From positions 6,305,676 through 6,369,675 of the forward strand of contig JAJEKV010000072.1 in NCBI GenBank assembly GCA_021234155.1: DNA of 64,000 bases, given 5' to 3'. Shown here piece after piece: positions 45,288-58,292 of this stretch; within the stretch, counting starts at the first letter, position 1, and each line of letters starts with the position of its first letter. The DNA comes from Isoetes taiwanensis. Lineage: Eukaryota; Streptophyta; Lycopodiopsida; Isoetales; Isoetaceae. The notes beneath the pieces were generated by a model. That model worked only from the letters and a program-made list of their open reading frames with translations, was not told the origin of the DNA and did not search any database. Position numbers and translations under genes: made by a program.

Positions 45288-45410
45288 AGAGAGCGGAACC
45301 CGGATTTTATATAGGGTTAATTAGAAATTAGCTGGAATAATTTATTGCCTCAAATAACAGCGCGAAAATTCCCGCCAAATATAATATCATCTAGGGTATA
45401 TTATTATGGA
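45288..45410 (-). promoter_or_regulatory. Promoter-like block B (E2F-like site and TATA)
   Basis: On the minus strand TTTGGCGGGAA (45369-45379) fits the E2F consensus TTTSGCGS, and CCCTATATAAAA follows about 55-65 bp downstream (45304-45315). Further along the minus strand an ATG near 45222 opens a short frame (MKRTRGLVKGVG) and later Glu/Gly-rich low-complexity sequence. It could be the start of an unrecognised gene, or a duplicated promoter relic paired with block A. Confidence 0.4.
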
Positions 45411-45611
45411 TAATAAATCTCAATGTCCATCAATATATGTTCAGAATCATATATCCAAATTTTCGATAATTAAAATTAGATATATTTATATAAATGTTAT
45501 TTCCTTGTTGTTGCCACGAAAATTTTGTTTTTTAAATGATTTCGCTATCATTGTTATTATTCACTACAACCCCAACATTTGGTCCACGGCCGAAAAACAA
45601 ATAAAGAAAAC

Positions 45612-45870
45612 AAAAAATACGGAGTTTTTTTTTTGAAGATTTGAAAACCCCACATGGAAGTTATATGGAGGTGTGGTTTTTCAAGAATATGTCAGAAGTT
45701 TTTCTTAGGAGTCGTAGCTTTTTTTAAGAATGTGTGGTTTCTAAGAAGGTGTAGTTTCTTTTTTAGGATGTGTTGTTTTCTCAAAAGATGGTTTTTGAAG
45801 GATGTTGTTTTTAAAGTGTTTTTTTTAAGGTAGTTTTTTTTTGAAGTGGTTTTTTATAGTTTTCTAAACC
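45612..45870. repeat. Low-complexity TTTTT/AAG/GTGTGG repeats
   Basis: About 250 bp of degenerate T-rich units with recurring GTGTGGTTT and TTTTTTAAG words, period roughly 20-25 bp. Confidence 0.6.
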
Positions 45871-47084
45871 ATGTATGACCGTTGTCCACAGCGCCATTAC
45901 TCCAATGTATCTGCATAAAAGAGATGTATGCATGCTTGGACTCCTAAGGTGTCCCACCTAAAATTGTTTTGTATCTCTGAAACCATGGCTCCTGATATGT
46001 AATAAGCACGGCAAAGATTTCGGCAGATAAATAGTACACAAGTTTCAACCCGATTCTGAACATGTAATTTCTTTACTTCTTCCTGCTCTGCTTTTGCTAA
46101 GTTTCTTAAATAAATGAACGGGCAACAGGGAAGGCCGAAAACAGAGCGTATACATGAAAATAAATTTGGGTTTCCGGTTAAACAAATTTAGCTTCCGGTT
46201 CTGACCTGATAGAGAAGCTTACCTGATAAGACCTGAAGAAATAGGGTTTGGAAATACAGCTGAAATCTGGCGTTGATGGCCTGCAGTCTGGCGCTGATGA
46301 TCTTAAACACATGAAAGTATGATAAGCCGATCTTTGAAACAAAGTCTGGCGATTGCCGATTTTGGGACAAAGGGGAAGACTCTAAACAAAGAAAATATGC
46401 CTTCCTATGCGCCAAGATAACACATCACGAAAGATTTGCCCATGTGCCATGGGCACTACCTACTGTGTCCTTTTCCTACCTACCCATTCTTTTTCCACTA
46501 CCTACTGGTTTTTTCGAATCTTACTAGGTTCTTTTCCTACTAGGCCCTAATTTTTTTCTGACAACTACTACTAGTTTTAGTTCCTGACCTCAGACATGTG
46601 CATATATGGACCTCTAAACCAAGGATATTTTATTTTAAATGGATATCTTTTTATTTATCTTTTTACCTCTTCTGCATAATAAGAAAAGCTATGCCATGCC
46701 AGATAGCTTGACAATTTGTTTTTTTCTAAATGGTATTAATGTGCACATAGCATGCCAGAACATTTTAGGATGGGTATACATGCACAATGTCTTGGTGTGT
46801 CTTGTTTGTCGCTTGTCTTGTTTGTCGCACATTTTAGCCTTTAGTTTTGGTCAAGATTCTAGTGGTTCTTCAATTTCTCCATTTTCCAGGTACATCCCAA
46901 ATTCACCTAAATGTGATTCTAATTTTACACCTAATTTGGAGGTGTAAAATTAACAAAGCAAAAATTTCCAGTAACTTTGGACCCTAAATGGGTCAATGCA
47001 ATTGTAAATTGAGGGCCATTTTTGTAATTGACCCCTAAAAGTGGCAAAATTTAAGGTTTTTAGGAATTTTGAAAGATTCTTTTT
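45871..47084. other. No supported gene
   Basis: Short frames only; no recognisable domain. The last 100 bp lead into the DUF7869-family pseudogene. Confidence 0.4.
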
Positions 47085-48760
47085 GTGGTGCAAATGCAGG
47101 TCATTAGTGCGTTTGCTAGGTCACCTTGTTATATGACTGACCAACTATCATGTAGATCATGTTATTGGATGTGGAGGACTTTATCTGCATTGGAACCCAA
47201 TAACTATTTATGTATTATACATGACAAGATGGACCAAAGAAAAGACTTGTCTTCCACAATTCAAGTACATACCAAAGTCATGTGGAAGATCATGCCCTTT
47301 ACAGTCTCAATGATCGGGCAATCTTGCATGGGCGTAATCAAACCTACTATGGCCATTTTAGTTTGGAGTTGTGGAGTGATGGTCCAGATTTTCATATTGG
47401 GAGTATCATGAGGTGTTTGAGAACTATGAAAATGGATACAATGGTCACCTCCTGTGACTCTTACATGCCAGCCAGCACTACATAGAGCATTGTTAGATGG
47501 AAACCCTAACAATATTGAAAAGTTAGCAAGGCAAGGTTTAGGAAGCATGGGTCTAATGAACATGTTGGAGCTTCAACTTCACGTGTTAAACCCTCAAGAT
47601 CTACCTAAAAGGTTTCTCTTTGCTACTTGATAATTGGCCGGCCAAAATAAGAACAGTGGATGTTTTCTTTCCTATCCTACTTAACAGCCGTGGGGATATT
47701 TGAAAGAGTTAATTTAGGGTTTCTATGCCCGGCATACCCATGAGGATGTGGATGCATTATTTGGCAAATATAGTTGTATACCGGCTACAAAACAAAGGAC
47801 CAACTTTCCTAGGCTAATGGAAATCTTGCATGAATGCACTACTCCAAACCCTATAGCTTCTCTCATAGAAGAAGTGCCCGATTGGAAGAGCTTTGTGGAT
47901 GGTTATACATTGGATCTGAAGGTCATTCCGTGCCTCCGCAGTTCACTTTTTGGGTGAGAGATGTGGGATTCCAATCTTCCAATGGAAGATGAGACCTTCG
48001 TGAGGATGAGTGGAGAGGAGGGGAGGAAATATGGCGAGATGAGAATGGCAAGTCTATGATACCTCTAGGTCAACCAAAAGCTTTAAAACCTACTAAAGAA
48101 GTGAAGCAATTGGGATTGACTAAGGAAGGAATCCAAGCCTATATAAAGCATTATAAACCAATCCGTGATGACACCAACCGTGCCTTGGTGGCTTACCGGA
48201 AGAAGGTGATTAACCCGGTTGGGGGAGGATAGACACATCCCTGATGAATTGAAAGAAGGGTGGTTGCCTAAAACTAGTGGGAAGACCTTAGCAGGTGCCG
48301 AGGGATTTTGATGACACTGTAAGTAGCATTTGCAGCAATATGCCTCCTCCTTCCCGACAAACACTATGTTGGTCCTTAGAACAATAGGCCAAAGTTTCTA
48401 GGCATGGATGCTTATGAACCTTTCATCGACTTGGAATGCCACCAATTTGTGGTAGTAAAGCCAGCAGATTTAGATACATATCCAAAGGTGGTTGGGGTTC
48501 ACTATCTCCTGATATTTGCAAAGAAGAAAGTAATATTAACTTCAACCATAAAAATGGTGGAATGGTGGTGTCCAAAGGCATCGGGCTTGACCAATGTATC
48601 TGATAAAGAAAGGTACTCAGATTGTTGGACAAAGAGATGGAGGAGAAATTCGAAAGTGATCCTCGATCTTTGGCTAGACTATGAAAGTGTTTTGTACTCA
48701 TGGACTCCAAACACTATTCCAGCTAGAAATGCAGAATTACAATACCTCGTGATGTCGTGA
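47085..48760 (+). pseudogene. Second DUF7869-family protein, different subfamily
   Basis: Broken frames give, in order: YLCIIHDKMDQRK (about 47205) with downstream HGRNQTYYGHFSLELW and FHIGSIMRCLRTM, LDNWPAKIRTVDVFF (about 47625, corresponding to the LDN..N box), a following segment that should carry the GHTH box, and DALFGKYS (about 47750). The C-terminal part (PFIDLECHQF...WWCPK...YSDCW, 48404-48760) ends at TGA. The order matches plant DUF7869-domain proteins. It differs clearly from the minus-strand protein in the 8.4-kb element (HDKMD versus DGMD), so it belongs to another lineage. No TIRs or methyltransferase were found beside it. Multiple stops show it is inactive. Confidence 0.65.
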
Positions 48761-51490
48761 AGAAGGCTATGATATTTGGGGGGTGCTTGAAGAAAGTTGA
48801 ATAACTATGTAAATTTTGTTATCACGCTTTTATGATATGGTGCTATATTGTGAAATATTTACTATTTTGTAAATAACATGATATTACGCTTTCATAATTT
48901 TGAGGTGAAATGTGTGAATTTGAATATGCTACTAAAAACATGCAATATGAAATTTGTCCCAAAAATTAAGACATAAACCCAATTTAATTGAATGATGGTT
49001 ATAACCGGTTTTCCTTTTCTTCCATCTCACATTTTAATCTTCCATTCATGGTTTTTTTGTGAGATGACGCTTTCAAATTTAGAGAATCCAACATGTCGTT
49101 GAAATGGATATTTTGCATTTGAGGGTAATAGTTAGTTTGTGGATTATGCTTCAAGTAGAGGAAACATTTGTATTTGGTCTCTTTGTATTCTAAAAGAACT
49201 AATCTGTTATATTCCATCGCATAACGTAATTTATTTTGGCCTTCATCTTCGCGGTAATGCCGCAACAGTTTAAGATGGGACCATTCGCATCATGAAGCTC
49301 AAAATCAAGGTCCATAGCATTTGTTTGGCACGCTTTCAAGGTATCTGCTTAGTGCAAGCTTTCAACCTTTGGGTTTCTCCAAATCCATCTTCAAAGTGTT
49401 TGGCTTTAGAGAGAAATTTTATATTATAATATTATCAATGTCTTCCAAATTTGGATTCATAATTTGGCATGTGTCGCTCTTTATATTGATGTGTCGCTTT
49501 TGTTAATGAATCAGTTCATGCACATGTCCTTATATTCTTTATCTATCCAAAACTATGTTATTGGTGCACAATCTCGCAGTGACACAAGAAAGGGTTTGTT
49601 ATTTCATTATTCTCAAATTTTGCTACTATTATATCCTTTAAATGGCATTCCTCACTTTTAAACATCTTCAATTCTAAATGGAATTCTCGCTCTAGAACTT
49701 AATAGATCTTCATATAACGTTAGACTATAGCAAGAGTGATGTCCCTCCATGGAGTTTTATTCCTCCTCTTGATCAAACAGATCTCGCAGAGTAGTTAACA
49801 TAGAATGAGTGCAACAGCTTAACATAGAATCGCTGGAACAATTTGTGCATCATAGAAATGCCCGGAGCAAAATGAAATCGGGGCTTGTAGTGCACCACCG
49901 TTAATGCTATAGTAGTAGGTACATGTCTAAATAATCTAAGCTAATTGGATTGCCTTCATGTTGTGCGTGTGTCCGATGCTTTTGCATATATGTTTTATGG
50001 CCTCCACTATTGTTAATCCAGATAAGTCTATTTCGCTTAAGCCATAGGTTATTCTTGAAGAATCTGCAAAATTTTGTCAGATAATCTTCTAGAGTTGAGG
50101 TAGTTTAGAGTTGTTGAATATGTTTTGATTGTGAATGCAGATCTATTCATATTTGCAACCGCTCTATGGTTTGGAATTGCTATCCTTGGCTGTCTCTCCA
50201 TGCAAAAGAGATGCTCAACACCGCGGAAGGTGCAACCTCGTGGTACTCTTTTTATCTTAAAAAGAGATCTATGTCATTGTGGAGACTACACAATTTTCGC
50301 TTGATAGGCATAAAATGGTGCTTTTTGCGTAATTACAATGGGAGTTTTAGGGCCAACATATGTTATTGGACCGTAATTTTCATTCCTTGGTTTTTCTTAC
50401 ATGGCTGCTATCCCATGTGCGCATGATGACCAAGGGATTAGACTCCACCTCTTGCCCGAGTTTAGTATCAAGATATTTGCTTGAAGCTATGAAGATCCAA
50501 CATCAAGATTTCATGCCGCTATGGTGTGCAATCACTCATTTTGTTGCTTTAATGATCATCTCTAATGCATTTAATTGTTTTATTGTGTCAGAATCCATCA
50601 TTGTGCTGATGTGTGGTGCACAATGTGATGTTTGGTTGTAGAGATGGTCATCACATTCAATCAAGGTGCATCTTTTCTTTAATCGCCATTGTAATAAATG
50701 TGCCTTCAATAAGCTTCAAAGAGAAAGGTTATACACATTGTCAATGAAATATTTTTGCATCTAACTTCTGTGATATACATTGTAGGCCATTGTGGTAGCT
50801 AATCGTTTATACATGTATCCTACCCATCCCAAGATGTACATACATAAGCATGGGTATGATGATCAGCAATTCTATAACCCTGCATTTCCAACCGAAGTTG
50901 AACACAAGTGACGGATCTGCTAACAAATTGAGCCAAAGAATAAGCTTTTCACAAATTTTTGCGTAAGAGCCTCTTCTACATTCTAGAATGGGACTCGCAA
51001 GAAACCAACAAACCGCCTCGATAGATAGGCTTCTCATTCATCTCAAAGAGATTTTCTACAATGAGGGATAGTGGGTAGCCGCACACATGTAACTACCCAC
51101 CTAAAAAATAAAGGGAAAATCCAATTAGATCATTTGGACCCCAAAAAAAATACAATGCTAATAGATGAGTGGTTGATGTACCGCCGAAGCTTATCACCGG
51201 GATTAAAAACCTCACCTTTTCGGTTTTCGAGGAAAACCCTAGTGATAAGCCTTCTCGCAAGGGCTTAGACAAACGTGAAGGCATAGAATCGCCCCAAAAA
51301 CCCCCGCGATGGAGAAGTCGAAAATGATGCCGCCGCCAACCTGTACCGCACATCACCAACACAACAAACAGAAAACATACCGTAGAATAGCATCACCCAA
51401 ATGGGTGGAAAGCATCACCCAGGTGGGTGGAAAAATATGATAAACGGAACTTGTACAAAATATAATAAACAAAGAAGGGGGGAGGGTGGG
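48761..51490. other. No supported gene
   Basis: AT-rich sequence. A 34-bp stretch containing TTCTAGAATGGGACTCGC (about 50980-51014) recurs exactly at 51662-51697, just beyond this stretch. Short open frames carry no recognised domain. Confidence 0.4.
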
Positions 51491-52016
51491 TTCAAGAGAA
51501 TAAGGTAACGCCTGAGAGAAGAGGAAGCTACCGATGAGTCGCGGATGGATAAACGCCACCAAATAGTCAATTTTTAACCAAAACCGGCATACCGCGATGC
51601 ATGCATGACATGCATGCTCGCCCCATTCTAGAATGGCGATCCGATGTTCTGGATCGATGCGATTCTAGAATGGGACTCGCAAGAAACCAACAAACCTACC
51701 GACCATCGAGAACTTCCTTACAAACCAGGATCGAGGACTTAAGGTCAGTTGTGGACGAGGCCAAAGGCCGTAAAGGATAGCAAGAAAGATACGCCAATTG
51801 TTAAACCCAGCAGAAGAAGCCCCTCCCCGCCGGAAACAATTCAAGAGAATAAGGTATCACGAGAGAAGAGGAAGCGCCGATGAGTCGTGGATGCGTAAAC
51901 GCCACCGAAATAGCGTCAATTTCAACCGTAACGGGCATGCGCCGTCGCGATGCATGCATGACATGCATGCTCGTCCCATTCTAGAATGGCGATCCGATGT
52001 CTCGGATCGATGCGAT
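51491..52016. repeat. Imperfect direct duplication, period about 349 bp
   Basis: TTCAAGAGAATAAGGTA starts each copy (about 51491 and 51840). Both then show GAGAGAAGAGGAAG, CGATGAGTCG, AAACGCCACC, a palindromic GCATGCATGACATGCATGC and ATTCTAGAATGGCGATCC. The copies differ by several small indels. Confidence 0.8.
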
Positions 52017-55000
52017 TAATACTTTGAGTGTACCAATCCATCCCATATTGGCGTAGGATATTGCCTGCACGGATGCCAATTTTTGTATGTTCGCATGAAA
52101 AAAAAGAGGTATGGAACTGGAATTTGGGTTCACTAGATATCTAACTCTTTACATTATATGCAAATATTCATAAACATGCATTTTCTTTTGTTCTTAGCCT
52201 AGCAATGAGTGTCAGGATGAGGCTCTGGCACTATGCCATCATCATCAGGTTTTCTTTTAAGCATTTGTGATATGGGTCTGAATCCTTGCCAATCATAGAT
52301 TGAAGAAATGGTTGAAGCATGTCTTATTTAGGGGCAAAGGGCTTCTGTAGTAGCAGATCACAACTATTGTCTAATTCCATGACGATGAGTCATCCAACCA
52401 TTGTCTTTAGAAAATCAGCTTCATGCAAAGACGTATCCTTTGATGATGCAAAAAATGCATTTGTATGAACTAGCTTTCACATTGCATTGTTGTTCCTAAT
52501 TTCAATACTCCGCACCCCTCGCTAGCAACACATCAATTCTAGAATGGAAAGGAGCAAGCCCTTATCGAATCATTGGGCTTCATGCAAAGCATGATAGTTA
52601 TTCTTCTATATTTGCTAGGCGAAATTTTCTTTTCTTCTTTTCTAGCAATGGGTAAGAGCTTTCTTCTTTTCAACTCCTTGGTGAAATGGATATGGTATCT
52701 CAGAGTAAGTTTTAATAAATATATGTATTTACTCTCTATATACTTATCATACTTTTACTTTGTCGCGGCATATGTACTATATCACAAGATGATGGAGCAC
52801 AAGATCATATATAGTGCTCTTTACCTGTATTGGTCACAGATCTGCATATCCGACATCCTTATCTTATCACGAATTAAGGCTAGATTTGGTATGTTCTTTG
52901 TTGTGGCATGCCTATTCCATTTTTACATGTACAAGCAAGAAGCGTTGTTTGGTTTAGGAAAATGCCATCCGATTGTTCATAACATGATGCTTCCCTCAGG
53001 CAACATGGCATTTTCCAAAATTGAGAAGATTATAGATACTTAATAGAATTTTACATGCTATAATAACATTTCCATCTAAGGAAGGAACCATGATAAGATC
53101 TATAGAAATGCTCCATGACACTGTGACATTGATAGAATTCAACCTTGGGAATATCCAGTTCAAACCAACTACGAGGGAGATAAACAAGGTTTAAAGCATT
53201 TGACTTCAATTGTCATGGTTATTGCTGTTTTTGTAACTTCGAGGTTCTGTGCTATTAGCATAAAATTCTCAAAGGACTAGAGGTAAATAAACGAGACATT
53301 TTCTCTACTATGTTTTTCTTCATTATGCTGTTAAATTGCTGAACAGAGATGGATATAGCCAGCGATGAGCACAAATGCCTCTCTGCTCAGGCTCTTCTAC
53401 ACAATATTTTTGATACAAGCCTTTTGATCATGGTGGAAATGGAAGATTTGTAACTACTTGATAAATACATCTTTAGATGGATCCAAGAAAATGGCAAGCT
53501 TGAAGGCATTGAGTGTATAATTTTGCGTTGAGCAGATGCATGTTCTATGTGGGTCGTGTTTTCAATCCAGTTCCCATCTTTCATGTAGTTAACGTACATC
53601 TGATGCTACTAACTTCTACATTTCTATTATAATCATAGATTCAAGAAGCTTCAATGGAACTAGGACTTCAATGGTTGTTATTCATGGCTGCACTTCTTCT
53701 CATGCATGTAAAAGTAGTCACCATCAGCCAAGGATCTCCCATGGACATCCGCTTTCTAAGAGGTTTTGTACCTACATTCTCACAACGTGGGTAGACATGT
53801 TTGTTGGAATTTTCTTAACTCATTTTGCAGGCATTGGACAATCTTTTTTATTGATAACAGCTTTATCATTGAAGAATCATTTGCAATGTCTTAGTCAATT
53901 ACGGCAAATAGTAGTACAATACTATTCTCTCCAAGAGTCATGCCCTCAAGTAATGGATGAATTCAAGCTCCACCGGGTGTAATTAAGGGAGGTGATTGTG
54001 TTCTTTGTTTACTCATTGAATCTCTCTTATATTATTTAACCATTATTTCTTTAGAAAATCAAGCTTCCAATTGCTTTTGTTCTTAACTTTTGCATTGTTC
54101 CATGCCCACCTCGTTATATGCATTTAGCTAAGTAATATTTATGACACCTTTTATACTTATGACTATTATTTTTCGAAGTTGTTTTCTCATTTTCACTATT
54201 GCACCTTTAGTAAGCCCCCCCGGCAAGCCGACATATAAATGGTTCTATATTTATAGTAAGCAGCCTCACATTTCGTGGAACATATGTCAATTGTGGTTAT
54301 GCCAAGTGTGCTTCCTTATTTACCATAATACCACCCACCAATAGCCGTCATATGCCATAGGGCCCGAGAGCCAAGTCGTGGAAAAAGCTAATTGTATTTG
54401 CATTTCCTTAGAAGTGGACCTACTTCATTTATTGAACTATTGGTAGTAGCCGAGATTTGTCATACTTTGTAGTGACATTGTAGTGACAGATGAAATGAAA
54501 TCCATCTTCGCCTACTCGATTTGTTTCAGAGGTCAATTTGCATGTCTAAATCGGATGCACCAATATGGAAAGGCTTAATGTATGGTTTAACATTATGTTG
54601 TAGATTCATTTCGTGGATTGAGTTATATATGCTCTCCAGCTTGCAAAGCTCTTTGAAGTTGTCTTTGATATATCAGACTATACTTGGAGCTTGTGTGCAT
54701 TTTCTCGCCAATTTGGCAACATGTAGATAGAACTAAGTGGCTCTTCATTTTAGGTTGTCTACGCTTTTAAACCATTTAATATAAGGTAAAATAGAAAGGC
54801 TATGCCGGAGCTGGGATTGATTCGTTTCTTAGAGTAGTGGATCAAGAGAGATTGAAGGTAGGTCCAGGTTTTGAAAAAGGTGATGGGCCCGGCCACTTAT
54901 TCCAATTGTTGAAAATGTACATCTTCATATCCAGGCTTCATAATTTGTTTTCTGTTTTAGTTGGTCAACATTGAAACACTTGCATACGCAATTGCAAGTT

Positions 55001-55153
55001 TTGAAGATAGTGCTTGATCTGTGGAAATGGATTCTAGGAAACATGTAGATGGTTTGAAGCATCTTGCAAATTTAATGATCATGTAGATGGTTTGATCTAT
55101 TCTATTCTATTCATAAGTACCCATGAAGTCGTCCAACAATTTAAGGTTGTATT
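52017..55153. other. No supported gene
   Basis: The longest frame (52573-53043, 156 codons) is rich in Leu, Phe, Ile and Tyr and would be strongly hydrophobic, but this also follows from AT-rich composition. No family is recognised. Confidence 0.35.
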
Positions 55154-55406
55154 TGGGCAAAAGTATGCTGGTGGGTATCAAAAGCATGCGTCCGGACGCA
55201 TGCTGACAGCACTCATATAGCACCCCATATGGCAGCTTGTTTAGGGTGTTATTGGTACTAGCACATGGTAATTAGGTAATCAATAGAAATATGTAACAGC
55301 TCCAATGAATGACAAGTGGAATACTATGATAGAATAGTACATCCAGGGTGCTGATCTAAGTGCTGGGGCCGCGTTTTTTTGATACCCACCAGCATACTTT
55401 TGCCCA
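55154..55406. mobile_element. 253-bp MITE with 30-bp inverted ends
   Basis: TGGGCAAAAGTATGCTGG and the following GTGGGTATCAAAA at the left end are repeated exactly in reverse complement at the right end (to 55406). Nothing is coded. A perfect 20-bp palindrome GCATGCGTCCGGACGCATGC lies near 55185. TA dinucleotides lie two bases outside each end, which hints at a TA target duplication, but the class stays open. Confidence 0.88.
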
Positions 55407-55963
55407 TTTACCTTTGCAAAGTGAAAAGAGGAGATCTTCTTTGCTGGCTAGCCTAAAACCAATTTTTCTAAGGCTCTTTGCTTCATCTAATCTCAAACAG
55501 ATTCTAACATTTTAAAATGTGTTGTTGGCACTTTAAAAATTCAAAGCTAAGAATGTTATAGGCATGGCACTCCTGACATGACATCAATACATTGTCTAGG
55601 TTTGTCTAATGTCGCCTTTACAATAATCCTAAGCTACATGAGATTTCAAAAGTGGGATGTCATTGTACAAAATCATGTTGTGTTCATGAACAATAAAAAA
55701 TAAGCTCCTTAACCAATCGGATGTCATGTCCTATTGAGCTATTACAAGTCTCAGATTTTGTTCTTTTTAATTTTTAAACGTGGTTGTTACAAGGATCCGC
55801 CAACAAGAAAAGATCAAAATTGAAACCAGACACATGGAGGCCCCAAAACAAAAGGCAATAAGAGTTTAGATAATGACATTGTATATCATGAGTAGTTGTA
55901 TATCATGGAAGTAATTCAAATTTTCATACCTTGAAAGACGTAAAACATCGCTACTATAGTCAC
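55407..55963. other. No supported gene
   Basis: Nothing recognisable. Confidence 0.4.
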
Positions 55964-56090
55964 TCTCTCCTTCATATATTGTTATAGAATCTAGATTCCT
56001 TTGAGTTATGGTCAAAGCGCTAACCATGGTCGGCCTCCTTCATATATTGTTATGGAATCTAGATTTCTTGGAGTTATGGTCGAAGCGTTA
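55964..56090. repeat. Two-unit tandem repeat (about 57 bp)
   Basis: CTCCTTCATATATTGTTAT, then GAATCTAGATT and GAGTTATGGTC, occur twice with a few differences. Confidence 0.85.
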
Positions 56091-58189
56091 TAATATAAAC
56101 TGTAAGATGAATCAACATATAATCAGGATGGATGAAAGTATACGCAGTTGTATTTGAAGAGTCACATCCATAATATGTGTAAAGGTTAAACAACACATCG
56201 CAATAGGATGGTCTCAGACTATGAAACATGGCGGCATTTGGGAATAGGAAGTTGAATGGCTCTCAATTTGCAATGGCCTATCCAGTACCAATGTAGTACT
56301 GGCATGTTCTCAAAAACTTGATGGGGTGGTAGTACACAAGATTCTTTGCCATGTTCTCGAAAGCGGGTGGATAGTACACAACATCTTTTAACTTAAACTT
56401 CTTTGACTTTTATTTGAAATAAAGTTGGGTAAAATAAAAACAAAGTTTCCAATGGAGATTTTCATCTATTATACTTTCAATTTGTATCATAATTAACTTT
56501 TTAGAACATTTTATACATCCGTGCTTTGGCATGGAGAGGTGTTAATAGCTCAAGGTAGAGATTAAATAGCTTAATTAAATAGAGGCATAAAATATCAATC
56601 CCCATTAGGACTTGCAGACAGAAAGTGTCCCACCATTCCATCCCTTGACAATTTAAAAGAAGCATAGAAGATCCCTTCAATGAAGGAATTCGATAATGCA
56701 ACAAGTAGCCAATGGTTAATTATGCGACTTAAAACACAAGAAATGTAATCACAAATTCCTTTATATTGTTAATTGGCTTAAAACCCTAGGGCCATGTAGT
56801 GCTTTTTCACGCAAGAACACGCTTTTTGCATAACTTTTGATCCGTGACTCCGCTGTGTGAGCTTATTGGCGCTGGTGTTTTTTCCAGGATCGTCCGATGG
56901 TGTATGGTATGCCCATCTTTGGTTATGTTTTCCGTGGTCAAACAATCATGTTCCGCCGGCTTTGGTAGGGTTTGCAGTGATTGATATTGTGTTTCAGATC
57001 TTTTAGATTAAGGCTTCGCTTTGATTTAAATTTGGTATATAGCCGCTTTGATTTCATTTGAGAGCTTCACCATGACAGAAAAGGGCCAGTAATAAGGGAG
57101 AGATTTGGTGTAAGGATGGCTAGGGAAAAGAAAAAGCCTCCCACTCAGGGAATCATTGTTTGTACAGAGGTCCCTCGCCCCACAAGTGCTCGGTCTAGCA
57201 TACAGCTCCATGGTGGGCAAGCTAATTCCAAGTAATAATGGATTTGCCATCTTCTCTTTTTGGTCCCCAGCGGCCTCTTCATATCGGCACAAGCAGTGCG
57301 GTACATTTACCTTCCAAGATCTGGGAGGATCTCCAAAGTGCTCTTAGACCCGTAAGTCAAGTGTTTGCTTTACTACACTTCGTGACCTGTGTACAACTCA
57401 TTCATTCTCGAGGGAGGCATGACAGCCACATCTATGATCGTGGTTCATTGAGAGATGGACACACTTATTACAGCTTAATACATGCCTTCGTTCCTGACCC
57501 TAAAGCCCAAAGTGTGTGGGCACAAGTGATGCCTCAAGATTTACACTAGATACGTAATTGCCCACGTAAGAAACATTGTGTTGAAGCGAAGTGCATATTG
57601 GAAAGGGAACATGTTGAGGTGGGCGCATATACATCTCCACAATCCCAAGGGGACCTGTGAGTCGCAGGGCCGCTAGCTTAGCGCATGTGATCGTGCTACC
57701 TCAATATCTTCGCTACTAGGAGCCCGAACTTCATGTGATTATAGGGTTGCAGAGGCGTAAGATGATGCCCTTTCCTCGACATGGATGCCGCTTTGGATTT
57801 TTTCACTGATGTCATGCATGTGAAGGTTGGTGGAGTTGTTCCGCTACTAGGTGGGAGCGCAAGACCTCGATCGCCCTCGCCATCTTTTGGTTCGGTTTCA
57901 AGACACTCTTAGCCGCTTTTACATGTTCTTCAAAGATGGAAACCATCTCAAAGGGACTAGTTTTCTCAAGACATGTGAGGACCTCTCCCCTTCAATTGTG
58001 TAACCATAAGGAGGAGCTCAGAAGGTGAGGGCAGCCCGCCAAGAAAAAGAAATGGGCAAAGGTGGGGAGGCGAATAATTATTTTAGATCAATGGCCTTCC
58101 AACTTTGGACCGCTATGTCTAGATAATTTTAGAAGCATAAATTTACCACTAGCCTTTTAATATTTAGTTATTGTGTTTGGTGATGGGGC
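56091..58189. other. No supported gene
   Basis: Frames at 57026-57292 and 57238-57549 overlap on opposite strands and have no recognised domain. GC content rises slightly at 57250-57700. Confidence 0.35.
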
Positions 58190-58292
58190 CTAGTCCCTGT
58201 GTTTTAGATGGGCTGCTGTTCTTGCATTCGCTGGCCCCATAACCCGCTGGGTTCCCGTGGACGAAAAATTTTTATCTTATCTTATCTTTATC
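58190..58292 (+). repeat. Retroposon-like 3' tail with TTATC repeats
   Basis: CCCATAACCCGCTGGG, then GTGGACGAAAAATTTT and (TTATC)n, parallel the end at 3838-3965. This is probably the 3' end of an RTE-type LINE or SINE. Confidence 0.45.

Noticed and set aside
52573..53043. Multi-span membrane protein
   Set aside because: The hydrophobicity follows from AT-rich codons; there is no family resemblance or gene context.
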